Shown: positions 55,156 to 63,926 of the stretch, piece by piece
How the letters are laid out: every line of letters begins with the position of its first letter
Position numbering within the stretch: the first letter of the stretch is position 1
DNA from: Chitinophaga jiangningensis
Lineage (GTDB): Bacteria > Bacteroidota > Bacteroidia > Chitinophagales > Chitinophagaceae
Direction: 5' to 3'
Length of the DNA: 64,000 nucleotides
Assembly (NCBI RefSeq): GCF_900142605.1
Contig: NZ_FRBL01000006.1
Span: 1 to 64,000, forward strand
Notes under the pieces: model-generated
Told to the model about the DNA's origin: nothing
Seen by the model: the letters and a program-made list of their open reading frames with translations, nothing else
Databases searched by the model: none
Position numbers and translations under genes: made by a program

Positions 55156-56244
55156 TTAGTTTGACTTAAAAGTAATCGACTGAATAACGATGTTGAGCTT
55201 TTTCAGGGCAGCGTTATCAGAACGGATTGTTTTATCGCCGGTTACCTGGTCATACAACTTAGGATCGCCGGTATTGTTGGCGCGCAGCACCACTTCCACC
55301 CCTTTGCCATTCAGTTGTCCGCCTTCCCAGCTGCTCACCAGGCCACTGTCGGTCCATTCAAAGCCATTAAATTTAAACGGACGCCCGTTTATTTTAACGA
55401 GTTTTTCTAACGGATCGCCGGGTTTAATGCCGAAAGGTGTTTTCCATTTTGTATGCTCGAGGCTAAAGAGCAGGGTGTTACCCTCGTCGCCGTCCATTTC
55501 TATTTGCAGTTCATTATCGGTGTCAGGGTATACTACAAAAGCGTTTTTGCCGGTAGCGTTGCCTGAAATATCGCTGCCATCGCGGAGAATCACATTTTCC
55601 TTACCATACATGGTAAGCAGCTGCTCGGCATTGCGGGTCTTGAAAATAGGTTTTACTTCCCAGTCGCGTGTATCCGCTACCGGAGCTGCAGCGGAGCTAT
55701 CTGCTACACCGCCCTGGATGGCCTCAGCGGTTCCTTCGGCCGCTTCGACGGTAGTCGTAGTACCGTCAGCGTTATGCTGCACCGTTGCTACGGTAGCCGG
55801 TGGCGGAACCTTACCCGTGTTAGGGCCCGTATAGGTTACCAGGAAATCCTTTTTATCTTCCAATAAATCTTTGGACTGGTCTTTATATTTATTGGCCGTA
55901 TAGGTGGCAATCGGGAAAATGCTGTTGTTTTTCAGGCCCAGGTTTTTCAGGTTTTCGATAAACCGTTGGCGGTTGCAGTCGCTATACTGATACAGGTACT
56001 TCAGGGATGCATCAAATGCGCCCTGGTCCTCCGCGAGTTTGAACATGGTGGCGTCCACATCTATCCCGCCGGAGCCGCTGCGGTTCAGTTGTTCCGCGAT
56101 ATAGCCCGTGATAGAATCGTTTTTGAGCGTGTAATGATAGGCGGCCCGGTTAGAGAAATCGTCAATAATATTCTGTGCCAGCTTGCTTTGCGCCTGCAAG
56201 GCAAGAGGAAATACAAGGGTGAACAGTGCGAGTAACCTTTTCAT
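55156..56244 (-). CDS. Secreted hypothetical protein
   Basis: A 362-residue protein with a signal peptide (1-18, ending LQAQ). A helical N-terminal half (to about 140) precedes a low-complexity Thr/Ala/Glu linker (145-190) and a beta-rich C-terminal domain (about 195-360). I do not recognise the family. The linker suggests two separate folded domains. It precedes the exported VOC gene by 42 bases on the same strand, so the two may be co-transcribed. Confidence 0.7.
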   Translation of the reverse strand: MKRLLALFTLVFPLALQAQSKLAQNIIDDFSNRAAYHYTLKNDSITGYIAEQLNRSGSGGIDVDATMFKLAEDQGAFDASLKYLYQYSDCNRQRFIENLKNLGLKNNSIFPIATYTANKYKDQSKDLLEDKKDFLVTYTGPNTGKVPPPATVATVQHNADGTTTTVEAAEGTAEAIQGGVADSSAAAPVADTRDWEVKPIFKTRNAEQLLTMYGKENVILRDGSDISGNATGKNAFVVYPDTDNELQIEMDGDEGNTLLFSLEHTKWKTPFGIKPGDPLEKLVKINGRPFKFNGFEWTDSGLVSSWEGGQLNGKGVEVVLRANNTGDPKLYDQVTGDKTIRSDNAALKKLNIVIQSITFKSN

Positions 56245-56441
56245 AGACGCTGTTTGAATAATAGTACGTTTACTAAATTAGTTATATTTTATGATTGCCG
56301 GATAAATAACGGCTTAATTGCCGAAAGGTTACTCTTATAACGCTGCCCGGGCGGATTAATTTTCCGGTATATCAACTGTTTTATGGGGAGATGTCAATTT
56401 CTGCCATGTAATATTATCTTCGTGCCACAAAAGTAACAGCA

Positions 56442-58061
56442 ATGAGACTGAAGTCATTACTGCTGGTCTTCCTGGTAACCCTTTTTTCCTGCCAGGAAAA
56501 AAAGCAGCGAATTACTCCCCAGGATATCCCTGACCCGAAACAAACCGATGGCGGCTATGTGAGCGACCCCGCGCATATGTTGTCAGCATCAGCTACCGCT
56601 ACCATCAATAGTATGCTCACCGATCTTGACAAGGAGGGTACCGCCCAGGTGGCAGTGGTGCTGCAGGAGGATATCGGGGTTGAAGACCCTACGGATTTTG
56701 CACATAAACTATTTAATACCTGGGGAATTGGCAGCAAAGAAACCAATAATGGCCTGTTGATATTTCTTGTTCGGGATGCCCGTAAGCTGGTATTTGAAAC
56801 CGGCAAGGGGCTGGAAGGTGACCTGCCGGATATCCTGTGCTACCGCATCCAGCAGGAATATATGATCCCTCACATTAAGGAAGATAACTACGATGAAGCG
56901 TTTATTAATGGTGTAAAGTCGGTAGCGGCGCAGCTGCGCACCGGTAACTATGCCTATGATGAAACCAGTGATGAAGCGTATATGGCGCCTGTTACCGACA
57001 GCTCTCTTGTTGCCGCGGAAGACGATATGGTGGTGGCCAGCCCACAGGCATTTGCCGGTGCTGCCGATGAGATGCAGGAGTATGCCGAAGCGCCGGTAGA
57101 GCAGGGAAGCGATTTTATAGACCGCTCACCAGGGGCAGGGTTTTATATTGGCCTGGTACTGATGTTATTTTTATCCCCGGTGCTGATGCATGCCTGCTTT
57201 GGTGGCAGGAGGAAAAAGAAGAAAAAGCATCCGGATCCGGATGTGGATAATATTCCGGTAAGTATTAAGGAAATGAGTAACGATTTCCTGCGGCCGGGGT
57301 GGATTGGATTGCTGCTCATACACATTACTGCCTGGTGGCTGCTGTGGTTTATGGATGCCCATTATAACGTGCGGCTGGGATTCTTTAAGGTATTGCTGGT
57401 GTACTATGCTACCTGGGTGGTATTTATGCACCTGGCAGTACTGATCGTGCGCCTGCGTGCTGAAACAGCTTTGCGGGGTGCGGATCGGCATACCCGCTGG
57501 CAGCGGCTCTCGGCGGCACATAGTCAGCTGGAATTTTCAGGGTATATATTCCCGTTACCTTTTCTGTTATTATATCTGCGCTGGTATCGGCACGAGCAGC
57601 AAAAGCTCCGCGATACCCCTTATGACTGTCCGCATTGCCATCAGGCGCTGCACCGCCTCGATGAAAAAACCGAGGACCCTTACCTGGAAAAGGCCCAGGT
57701 GATAGAGGAAAAGCTCAGTTCAGTGGATTACGATGTATGGCGCTGCGATAAAGATGATTATCAGCTGGTACTGGACTACACGGATTTCCATGCGGCCGTA
57801 TCGGAATGCCCTTCCTGTGAGCATAAAACTTTCCAGTGTAAAACTACCAGGACTCAGAAACGGGCTACTACAAAGGCGGCCGGCTGGGGTATTAAAACTT
57901 ATTTATGTGCGGCCTGCGGTTTTTCCAAAGACTATCGGTTTACGATTCCTAAGATATCAGAATCTTCCTCTTCCTCTTCGTCCAGTTCCTCTTCGTCTTC
58001 TTCCGGATCATCCTGGGGGGGCGGCTCTTCCGGGGGCGGTGGCGCAAGCAGTAGTTGGTAA
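56442..58061 (+). CDS. TPM-domain (YgcG-like) membrane lipoprotein with zinc-ribbon tail
   Basis: A 539-residue protein. The lipobox LFSC (Cys17) and the TPM domain (about 38-170; VAVVLQEDIGVEDPTDFAHK, LFNTWGIGSKETNNGLLIFL) are outside the inner membrane. Helices lie near 234-252, 290-312 and 322-345. A cytoplasmic part holds several CxxC pairs (CPHC, CPSC, CAAC), likely zinc ribbons. It ends with a Ser run and Gly/Ser tail, as in YgcG proteins. The role is unknown; TPM proteins have been linked to photosystem repair in plants and to stress in bacteria. Confidence 0.88.
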   Translation: MRLKSLLLVFLVTLFSCQEKKQRITPQDIPDPKQTDGGYVSDPAHMLSASATATINSMLTDLDKEGTAQVAVVLQEDIGVEDPTDFAHKLFNTWGIGSKETNNGLLIFLVRDARKLVFETGKGLEGDLPDILCYRIQQEYMIPHIKEDNYDEAFINGVKSVAAQLRTGNYAYDETSDEAYMAPVTDSSLVAAEDDMVVASPQAFAGAADEMQEYAEAPVEQGSDFIDRSPGAGFYIGLVLMLFLSPVLMHACFGGRRKKKKKHPDPDVDNIPVSIKEMSNDFLRPGWIGLLLIHITAWWLLWFMDAHYNVRLGFFKVLLVYYATWVVFMHLAVLIVRLRAETALRGADRHTRWQRLSAAHSQLEFSGYIFPLPFLLLYLRWYRHEQQKLRDTPYDCPHCHQALHRLDEKTEDPYLEKAQVIEEKLSSVDYDVWRCDKDDYQLVLDYTDFHAAVSECPSCEHKTFQCKTTRTQKRATTKAAGWGIKTYLCAACGFSKDYRFTIPKISESSSSSSSSSSSSSSGSSWGGGSSGGGGASSSW

Positions 58062-58069
58062 ATGCATAA

Positions 58070-58105
58070 AAAAGCGGCTGTATCCTGATGGATACAGCCG
58101 CTTTT
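58070..58105. terminator. Bidirectional terminator
   Basis: AAAAGCGGCTGTATCC and GGATACAGCCGCTTTT form a perfect 16-pair hairpin around TGAT, between the convergent TPM gene (+) and the DUF6515 gene (-). Confidence 0.92.
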
Positions 58106-58120
58106 CGTTTACAAAGTATT

Positions 58121-58885
58121 TTATTCTCCGGCATCGGTTTTACCAACCACTTTGTATCCGCTGGTACCATTACTTTCAACGTATTGGTAGTACATCCCGT
58201 CAGGAGATAACCAGTATTCCTGGTCATTGATTTTCACGCTTCTGGAGCCTTCCGGGAGCTCAGCCAGGAGTTCATCCTGCTGCTGTGCATCCTGATCGTC
58301 AGGGTAGTTGTTATTAGGTGCGGTGTCGCTTTTCCCTACCACTTTATATCTTCTGCCGTTATCCGTCATCACTTCCTGGTAATAGGTACCGTTTACGTCG
58401 TAATAAACATTCCCGTCTACTGTTACTTCCCGGGCTCCATCGGGGAGGTTGGGCACCATAGCGCCGGTTGGCGCGTCCACTACTTTATAACCCTGCTGGT
58501 TATCAGACTGGGAGTAGTAGGTACCGCCGTAGTAATAAACCGGACCAAAGCCTGCACCCAGTGAAAAATAGCCGTAAGGCAATGTGTTCACATAGAATCC
58601 AACGGGTGGGTAATAGTACCGGTAGTAAGGGCGGTAGCCGCGGTAGTAGTAATAACCGGGGTAACCACGGCTGATGGTAACGCCGCCGTGAACCACTACT
58701 CTCGGGCCGGGACCAGGAACGGTGCGGATGTAGCGGGGGCCTGAGCTGTATACTCTTGGCGCGGAGTAGCGGGGAGCTACGTTAATTCGGCCGCCGTAGT
58801 GGCCGCGTTGTGCATAGGCTGAGTGGAGCGTGCAGGTGCTTAAAATCCCGGTCAGCACCAACAGTCCGAATATTCTGTTTTTCAT
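58121..58885 (-). CDS. DUF6515 family secreted protein, Tyr-rich
   Basis: The ATG at 58885 starts a signal peptide (MKNRIFGLLVLTGILSTC...) and is preferred to the upstream in-frame ATG at 58945, giving 254 residues. A Gly/Tyr/Arg-rich stretch (about 60-130, YYYYRGYRPYYRYYYPP) precedes repeated SH3-like segments: GYKVVDAPTGAMVPNLPDGA, YYDVNGTYYQEVM and YKVVGKSDTAP. These match the DUF6515 pattern. The function is unknown; it is probably surface or periplasm exposed. It lies 60 bases after the ADP-ribosylglycohydrolase gene, on the same strand. Confidence 0.85.
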   Translation of the reverse strand: MKNRIFGLLVLTGILSTCTLHSAYAQRGHYGGRINVAPRYSAPRVYSSGPRYIRTVPGPGPRVVVHGGVTISRGYPGYYYYRGYRPYYRYYYPPVGFYVNTLPYGYFSLGAGFGPVYYYGGTYYSQSDNQQGYKVVDAPTGAMVPNLPDGAREVTVDGNVYYDVNGTYYQEVMTDNGRRYKVVGKSDTAPNNNYPDDQDAQQQDELLAELPEGSRSVKINDQEYWLSPDGMYYQYVESNGTSGYKVVGKTDAGE

Positions 58886-58945
58886 TTGATAAGCATTTCC
58901 TGCATATGCCGGGAGGAATTTCCCGGCACTACAGGTATTTGACAC

Positions 58946-59896
58946 TTATGCAGGCTGCAAGTTTAATGCCTCTTTATATCTTTCCGCCAGGGACTGGATA
59001 TCCGCGGTTCTGGCGAGGGCGTTTATCCATTTTTCCGGGAGCTGGTCGTAGCCATAATGAAGGCCTGCTAAAGCTCCCGCTACTGCGCCGGTGGTATCGG
59101 TATCTTCTCCCATGTTCACCGCTTTCAACACACATTCTTCGTAGGTGTTGGTGGTGAGGAAACACCAGATGGCTGCTTCCAGGGTATTTACCACGTAGCC
59201 GGAGGCGGTGATCTCCTCCTCATGCAAAGCAGGGAGGGTGCCGTCGAGGATTCGTTTATAGAGTTTTACTTCAGCGGGGCTAAAATGCCTTACAGCCAGA
59301 AAGCTCTGGATCACCTGTTGGAGGCGCTGATAGGCGGTTTGTTTATCCTGCTCCGTTAGGAGCAGTCGCAGGAATTCCACCTGGATAAAGCAGGCGAATA
59401 CTGACCTGAAATGTTGATGGGTAATACCGGAAACTTCCTTTACCGTCTGGTATCTTTTTTCAATATCCATTTCGTGGGCCACATAAAATGTAACCGGGGC
59501 AATGCGCATGAGGGAGCCGTTGCCGTTTTCGAAGTCTTCGAATCCACCGGTAAGCAAGGGCGAGGTGCCGGTGCTAACGCGGTGCAGCGCCCTGCGGGTG
59601 GTGTTGCCGATGTCGAATACTTTGCCATGTGCGCTCCAGTAGCCTTCACTATACCATTTTACGAACAATTGCGCCATATGGTGGATGTCGTACCCGCTTA
59701 TCAGGCTTTCTGCCGTACAAAAGGTAAGGGAGGAGTCGTCGGAAAAGGTGCCTGGGGGCTGATTCCAGCTGCCATAACCCAGCATGTCCGTCACAGGTTT
59801 TTCCCGCAGGTAGGCCTGTGTTTCAAATTCCACTGGTACGCCGAGGGCATCGCCAATGGCCACGCCGAATAAAGTACCGCTGATTTGTTGCAGCAT
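58946..59896 (-). CDS. ADP-ribosylglycohydrolase family protein
   Basis: A 316-residue helical protein. The N-terminal motif GVAIGDALGVPVEFE, the metal-binding DDSSLT and the C-terminal GEDTDTTGAVAGALAGLHYG are the three signature motifs of the DraG/ARH family, with paired Asp and Thr residues for two Mg ions. It would cut ADP-ribose from proteins or other targets. There is no ADP-ribosyltransferase or nitrogenase gene nearby. It is possibly the first gene of a two-gene unit with the DUF6515 gene. Confidence 0.93.
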   Translation of the reverse strand: MLQQISGTLFGVAIGDALGVPVEFETQAYLREKPVTDMLGYGSWNQPPGTFSDDSSLTFCTAESLISGYDIHHMAQLFVKWYSEGYWSAHGKVFDIGNTTRRALHRVSTGTSPLLTGGFEDFENGNGSLMRIAPVTFYVAHEMDIEKRYQTVKEVSGITHQHFRSVFACFIQVEFLRLLLTEQDKQTAYQRLQQVIQSFLAVRHFSPAEVKLYKRILDGTLPALHEEEITASGYVVNTLEAAIWCFLTTNTYEECVLKAVNMGEDTDTTGAVAGALAGLHYGYDQLPEKWINALARTADIQSLAERYKEALNLQPA

Positions 59897-60292
59897 ATGA
59901 ATGTTTTTTAGTGTTGAATAAAAGTCGAAAACCTTGCCAGCAGGTGTATAACGGTAATCATCCTCCGCAGAGCGATTGCTGATGTGCTGCGGGAAAGTAG
60001 TTTTTCAGAAACTGGTTACTGTATTGCCGCTTGTGATTAAATCGATGAGAACTGCCCTTTGTTCATTTTGTTCAGCGTGCCTTTTTTCTGTTCATTCTCA
60101 TTCGGGGATCAAAATTCCTTTAAACCTGGTTTTCGTGTCGCAGTGCTTCCTATTTTTGCTTCATGATAATCAAATTATCAATCAGATAACAGCAAAGAAT
60201 CTGATGCATTTAGCTTTAAAATACTTAAAATTTTTTAGACCATAAAGCATTAAAGCCATGATTATTGAAAAAACCGGTGAAAAACCAACCAT
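59897..60292. other. Gap upstream of the ADP-ribosylglycohydrolase
   Basis: No supported gene. An 89-codon + strand frame here has no recognisable features. The promoter of the minus-strand gene should lie here, but I could not assign it. Confidence 0.5.
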
Positions 60293-60563
60293 TTAATACG
60301 CGCTGTCATAGTTCAGTGCAGTATTTGTTAATCCCTGGCTGATGTTTAGCTCTGTAGCATCAGTAACATAATTCATCAGGTATATTCTCAATTTACGGTT
60401 TCCGGTTGTAGTTACCCGGCAGTAGTACTGCCATGGTTGTTTGTTGTCCGGAAATCAAGCTGGTAATGACCCGTTGAGTTTCTGTTAAGGGATTTATTTT
60501 GAGTTCAGACGGGACCGTTTGTCCAGATGGTCCCCTTTCTGCTAACTCACTTAAATAGGCCAT
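60293..60563 (-). pseudogene. Possible decayed or frameshifted small gene (copy A)
   Basis: A 56-codon frame (60393-60563) from the ATG at 60563 begins MAYLSELAERGPSGQTVPSE and ends VLLPGNYNRKP. It is followed in another frame (60293-60454) by 53 open codons with TTGNRKLRIYLMNYVTDA. Both look protein-like. Read together across one frameshift they would give about 95 residues. A similar arrangement occurs in copy B to the right. Chance remains possible. Confidence 0.35.
60511..60534. repeat. Hairpin-repeat family, copy A
   Basis: GGGACC and GGTCCC flank GTTTGTCCAGAT. It resembles the elements at 60837-60861 and 60958-60979, with about 70 percent identity over some 33 bases by eye. Confidence 0.5.
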
Positions 60564-60665
60564 GATTTCTAATAATAGCGACTACTGGTGTGATTTGATT
60601 TGATATGTTTTCTCATGCAATCCCATAGTGGGAGTGATCAGGTTATCATAATGCGCATTGCATGT

Positions 60666-60919
60666 TCACGCATTAGGACTGCCATAATAACGTAGAAGGA
60701 AATGGGTAAAGAACCGGATTGTTTTTTTAAACAGTCCGTTTGCTGAAAATTCCGGCCGGAGCACTGCTTCGCCGTCTATATATACTTTTCTGGCACCATA
60801 AGTTTGAAAACGATTGATTCAGTTTCATGTGTTAACGGGGATATCTTTTCAGATTGTCCCCCTTTCCCTGAAACCGGTCTGTCGATGGTGGCAGTATTAA
60901 AATATGTTTGATTATAGGT
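60666..60919 (-). pseudogene. Possible decayed gene fragment (copy B)
   Basis: A 47-codon frame (60776-60919) contains GQSEKISPLTHETESIVFKL and MVPEKY. The next frame (60666-60818) has 50 open codons with TYGARKVYIDGEAVLRPEFS. Both segments resemble those of copy A in order: SELKINPLTETQ then LLPGNY, and TTGNRKLRIYL. No start codon or intact product is visible. This suggests two related, broken genes, but the frames are short. Confidence 0.35.
60837..60861. repeat. Hairpin-repeat family, copy B
   Basis: GGGGATA and TGTCCCC flank TCTTTTCAGAT. It is aligned with copy A over about 35 bases including the flanking CTTTC. Confidence 0.45.
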
Positions 60920-60957
60920 TCAACAGTCTATCCAACAACTATAGGACATAACTGACG

Positions 60958-60979
60958 GAACGGCTTGTCCAGGCTGTTC
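60958..60979. repeat. Hairpin-repeat family, copy C
   Basis: GAACGG and CTGTTC flank CTTGTCCAGG. GACGG upstream and TTGTCCAG in the centre are shared with copy A. Confidence 0.45.
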
Positions 60980-61061
60980 ACTATACTGGAAATCCCAGCT
61001 GTAGTGCGCTGCACTGCACTGTCAAAATATTTTAGGGTGGTACAATTGATATGAAAATAAT

Positions 61062-61083
61062 GGGCCGCTTGTCTAAGCGGCCC
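61062..61083. promoter_or_regulatory. 9-bp hairpin upstream of the aldo/keto reductase
   Basis: GGGCCGCTT pairs with AAGCGGCCC around GTCT, about 80 bases before the reductase ATG. There is no T-run on the + strand; it may be a leader structure. The loop region CTTGTCTAAG resembles the hairpin-repeat family to its left. Confidence 0.4.
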
Positions 61084-61163
61084 GCTATTCCAAATACAAT
61101 TGTGCATACTAATCCCACTGCTTTTACTAATTTGCTGCTGTTGTAAATCAGAAAATCAGGAAG

Positions 61164-62063
61164 ATGAAATACAATCAATTAGGCAAATCCAGCCTGCAGA
61201 TCAGCGAAGTCGGATTCGGCTGTATGTCGCTCGGAGCAGATGATCAGGCAAACGCTGTCCTCATTCAGGAGGCAATCAGCAATGGCATCAACTTCTTTGA
61301 TACCGCTGACCTGTATGATCATGGTAACAACGAAATCTCGTTGGGTAAAGCCATTGCCACTGCTAAAAGAGAGGCACTGGTAATCGCCACCAAAGTAGGG
61401 AACCAATGGAAAGCGGATGGCTCCGGCTGGGACTGGAACCCCTCAAAAAAATATATACTCGCCTCCGTAGAAGATAGTCTGCGCCGGCTTAATACGGACT
61501 ATATCGACCTTTATCAGCTGCATGGCGGCACCATCCAGGATCCGGTCGATGAAACCATCGAGGCCTTTGAAATATTGGTACAGCAGGGGAAAATCCGGTA
61601 TTATGGGATCTCGTCCATACGCCCGGAAGTGATCAGGGAATACGTGCGTAAATCAAATATTGTCAGCGTAATGATGCAGTATAGTTTACTCGACCGGCGT
61701 CCGGAAGAAACCAGCTTCCCGCTGCTGATGGAAAACAATATCGGCGTGCTGGCACGTGGCACCGTAGCAAAAGGACTGCTGGCAGGCAAAGCTGCGGCGC
61801 CTTACCTGAACTACAGCGCCAAAGAAGTAGCACAGGCTGCGGCAGGCATTAGTACACTGTCCGGAGAAAACCGGCCGGCTTCACAAACAGCACTGCGTTA
61901 TGTACTGCAGCAGCCAGCCGTTACATCGGCTATACTCGGGATCAGAACGGCGGCCCACCTCAGTGATGCTGTTGCAGCCTCCGCTGCCTTACCGCTAATG
62001 GCAGCTGAAGTAGCGCAACTCAACCATATACTGCCTGTTAACAAATACGAACAATTCAGGTAA
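61164..62063 (+). CDS. Aldo/keto reductase
   Basis: A 299-residue TIM-barrel oxidoreductase. The catalytic tetrad is visible: Asp46 (FFDTADLYDHG), Tyr51, Lys77 (ATKVG) and His120 (YQLHGG). NADPH-binding residues follow in GISSIRPE and near the C-terminus (AILGIRTAAHL). It would reduce aldehydes or ketones in the cytoplasm; the substrate is unknown. It is on the same strand as the DJ-1/PfpI gene (ATG 49 bases later), and the two may be co-transcribed for handling reactive carbonyls. Confidence 0.95.
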   Translation: MKYNQLGKSSLQISEVGFGCMSLGADDQANAVLIQEAISNGINFFDTADLYDHGNNEISLGKAIATAKREALVIATKVGNQWKADGSGWDWNPSKKYILASVEDSLRRLNTDYIDLYQLHGGTIQDPVDETIEAFEILVQQGKIRYYGISSIRPEVIREYVRKSNIVSVMMQYSLLDRRPEETSFPLLMENNIGVLARGTVAKGLLAGKAAAPYLNYSAKEVAQAAAGISTLSGENRPASQTALRYVLQQPAVTSAILGIRTAAHLSDAVAASAALPLMAAEVAQLNHILPVNKYEQFR

Positions 62064-62112
62064 CCAACATGCAGGCATATACGTTATATTGAGGTTCGTA
62101 AACCCTCCCGTT

Positions 62113-62802
62113 ATGCAGAAATTAAAAGTTGGAATGCTGCTGTTCCCAGGTGTTACCATTCTGGATTTTACCGGCCCGTATGAAGTGTTTGCCAAGGCAT
62201 GGTGCTTCGAAGTGGTTACCATCGCCGAAACAACGGATCCAGTCATCGCCGAAGGTGGACTGCAGCTCCTTGCAAACACCACCATTGCCGACGCACCACA
62301 ACTGGATGTGCTGTTTGTGCCGGGTGGCAGAGGAATAAACGATGTGTTGACGAACAACAACATAATCAGGTTCCTTCAAACGCAGGCTGCCGGCGCTCGT
62401 TACTTTACTTCTGTATGCACCGGCGCACTGGTACTCGCGGCAGCGGGCCTGCTGGATGGCTACAAGGCTACCACACACTGGCGCTCCCTGGACCTGCTCC
62501 GCATGTTCGATGTAGAAGTAGTACAGGAGCGTATTGTAAAGGACCGCAATCGTATAACGGGCGGAGGCGTAACAGCAGGCATTGATTTTGGACTGTTATT
62601 TACCGCCATGATCGGTGGAGAGGAACTGGCCAAAGTAATTCAGCTGCAACTGGAATATAATCCACAACCACCGTTTCACGCAGGTTCACCAAAAACAGCG
62701 GAACTGCCAGTGCTGCAACGAGCACGTGAACTCACCCAACAAATGTTCGAAGTGAGAAGAGGCATTATTAAGAAACTGCTGGAAACAAAGGTAAACTCCT
62801 GA
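62113..62802 (+). CDS. DJ-1/PfpI family protein
   Basis: The ATG at 62113 is preferred to the TTG at 62089, giving 229 residues starting MQKLKVGMLLFPGVTILDFT. The nucleophile elbow FTSVCTGALVLAAAGLL contains Cys102, the DJ-1/PfpI active Cys. The motifs VLFVPGGRG and THWRSLDLL with VKDRNRITGGG match the isonitrile-hydratase/transcriptional-activator branch of the family, here without a DNA-binding domain. Activity could be isonitrile hydration or carbonyl-stress related; this cannot be decided from sequence. Confidence 0.92.
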   Translation: MQKLKVGMLLFPGVTILDFTGPYEVFAKAWCFEVVTIAETTDPVIAEGGLQLLANTTIADAPQLDVLFVPGGRGINDVLTNNNIIRFLQTQAAGARYFTSVCTGALVLAAAGLLDGYKATTHWRSLDLLRMFDVEVVQERIVKDRNRITGGGVTAGIDFGLLFTAMIGGEELAKVIQLQLEYNPQPPFHAGSPKTAELPVLQRARELTQQMFEVRRGIIKKLLETKVNS

Positions 62803-63015
62803 TGCAGGAATAAATTGCCGGTTAAGGATCATAAAAACAGATCGGAGCCGGCAAACAGCCACTCCTTCACTAAAACCACTGCGAAACTATTGCAGTGCAC
62901 TGGTACGGCACGAAAAATAAGTCCTGAAATAGCAATACTATGGCTGTTTCCGTAAAGCGATGACGGCCATCATCAAACAATTCACCGATTAATCCTAACT
63001 TAAAAAAGTATTTAA

Positions 63016-63837
63016 ATGAAGCGCTACGCCGGAATCCTTATTGCATGTGTGATGGCTATGGTATTGGCCAATTGTGCCAGAAATCCATACAACGCTGCTA
63101 ATAAAACCTATAAGCGTCAGGCTAAAGTTTATGGTAGTTCTATTCGCCAGCAACCCGCCCAATACCGCGGTGCTGATGGATTAACCCCTCCATATTGGGT
63201 AGGCACCACCAATTTTAACCTGCGAAAGCCTAACCTGGTGATCATTCACCATACTGCACAGAATTCCTGCGAACAGACGCTTAAAACATTTACAATGGAA
63301 AGAACCCAGGTAAGCGCTCACTATGTGATCTGCCGCGATGGTATGATTCATCACATGCTGAACGACTACCTGCGCGCCTGGCACGGAGGCGTAGCCAAAT
63401 GGGGCAATATCACAGATATTAACTCCTCCTCCATAGGTATAGAACTGGACAATAACGGACAAGAACCATTTTCTGATAAACAAATAAATAGCCTGTTAGT
63501 ACTCCTGGATACCCTGAAAAATCGCTTTAACATCCCTGTTAACAACTTCGTTGGACACGGGGATATAGCCCCCGGAAGAAAAGTTGATCCCAGCGCATAC
63601 TTCCCCTGGCAACAGTTGGCCGAAAAAGGATTTGGCAGCTGGTTCGGTGATACCACCAATGCAGTGGTTCCCGGTGATTTCAACAACATCCAGGCACTCC
63701 GTATCATCGGATACGACGTGAAAGATACCACAGCTGCTATTGCCGCCTTTAAAAGACACTTCATCCCGCAGGATTCTACCACCGGCATGACAGACGCCAG
63801 CCGGAAAATTCTCTGGATGCTGCAAAGCAGGTATTAA
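63016..63837 (+). CDS. N-acetylmuramoyl-L-alanine amidase (Amidase_2), lipoprotein
   Basis: A 273-residue lipoprotein (lipobox LANC, Cys20). The Amidase_2/PGRP domain spans about 70-205. Zinc ligands are His78 (VIIHHTA), His181 and Asp191 (FVGHGDIAPGRKVDPSAYFP). The AHYVICRDG stretch and IGIEL are also typical of AmpD/PGRP amidases. It cuts the bond between muramic acid and the peptide stem, here from the outer side of a membrane. A helical C-terminal tail (from 215) may bind peptidoglycan. It is a single gene with a strong terminator. Confidence 0.95.
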   Translation: MKRYAGILIACVMAMVLANCARNPYNAANKTYKRQAKVYGSSIRQQPAQYRGADGLTPPYWVGTTNFNLRKPNLVIIHHTAQNSCEQTLKTFTMERTQVSAHYVICRDGMIHHMLNDYLRAWHGGVAKWGNITDINSSSIGIELDNNGQEPFSDKQINSLLVLLDTLKNRFNIPVNNFVGHGDIAPGRKVDPSAYFPWQQLAEKGFGSWFGDTTNAVVPGDFNNIQALRIIGYDVKDTTAAIAAFKRHFIPQDSTTGMTDASRKILWMLQSRY

Positions 63838-63897
63838 TACCGCATTGCAAACCTTAACTATTTTTGGGGTTTACAATTGAATATTAGTTAAACACAG

Positions 63898-63926
63898 AAT
63901 CCCGGCTTCCGCCGGGATTATTTTTT
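63898..63926 (+). terminator. Terminator of the amidase gene
   Basis: AATCCCGGC pairs with GCCGGGATT around TTCC, followed by A and a run of six T. It begins 61 bases after the stop codon. Confidence 0.92.

Noticed and set aside
57960..58061. The Ser run and Gly/Ser tail of the TPM protein as a repeat-caused frame error
   Set aside because: YgcG-type TPM proteins normally end in such a Ser/Gly tail, and the frame runs unbroken to the stop.
59976..60245. An 89-codon + strand frame after the ADP-ribosylglycohydrolase
   Set aside because: Composition is dominated by Phe, Leu and Cys as in A/T-rich non-coding DNA; there is no motif or start context.
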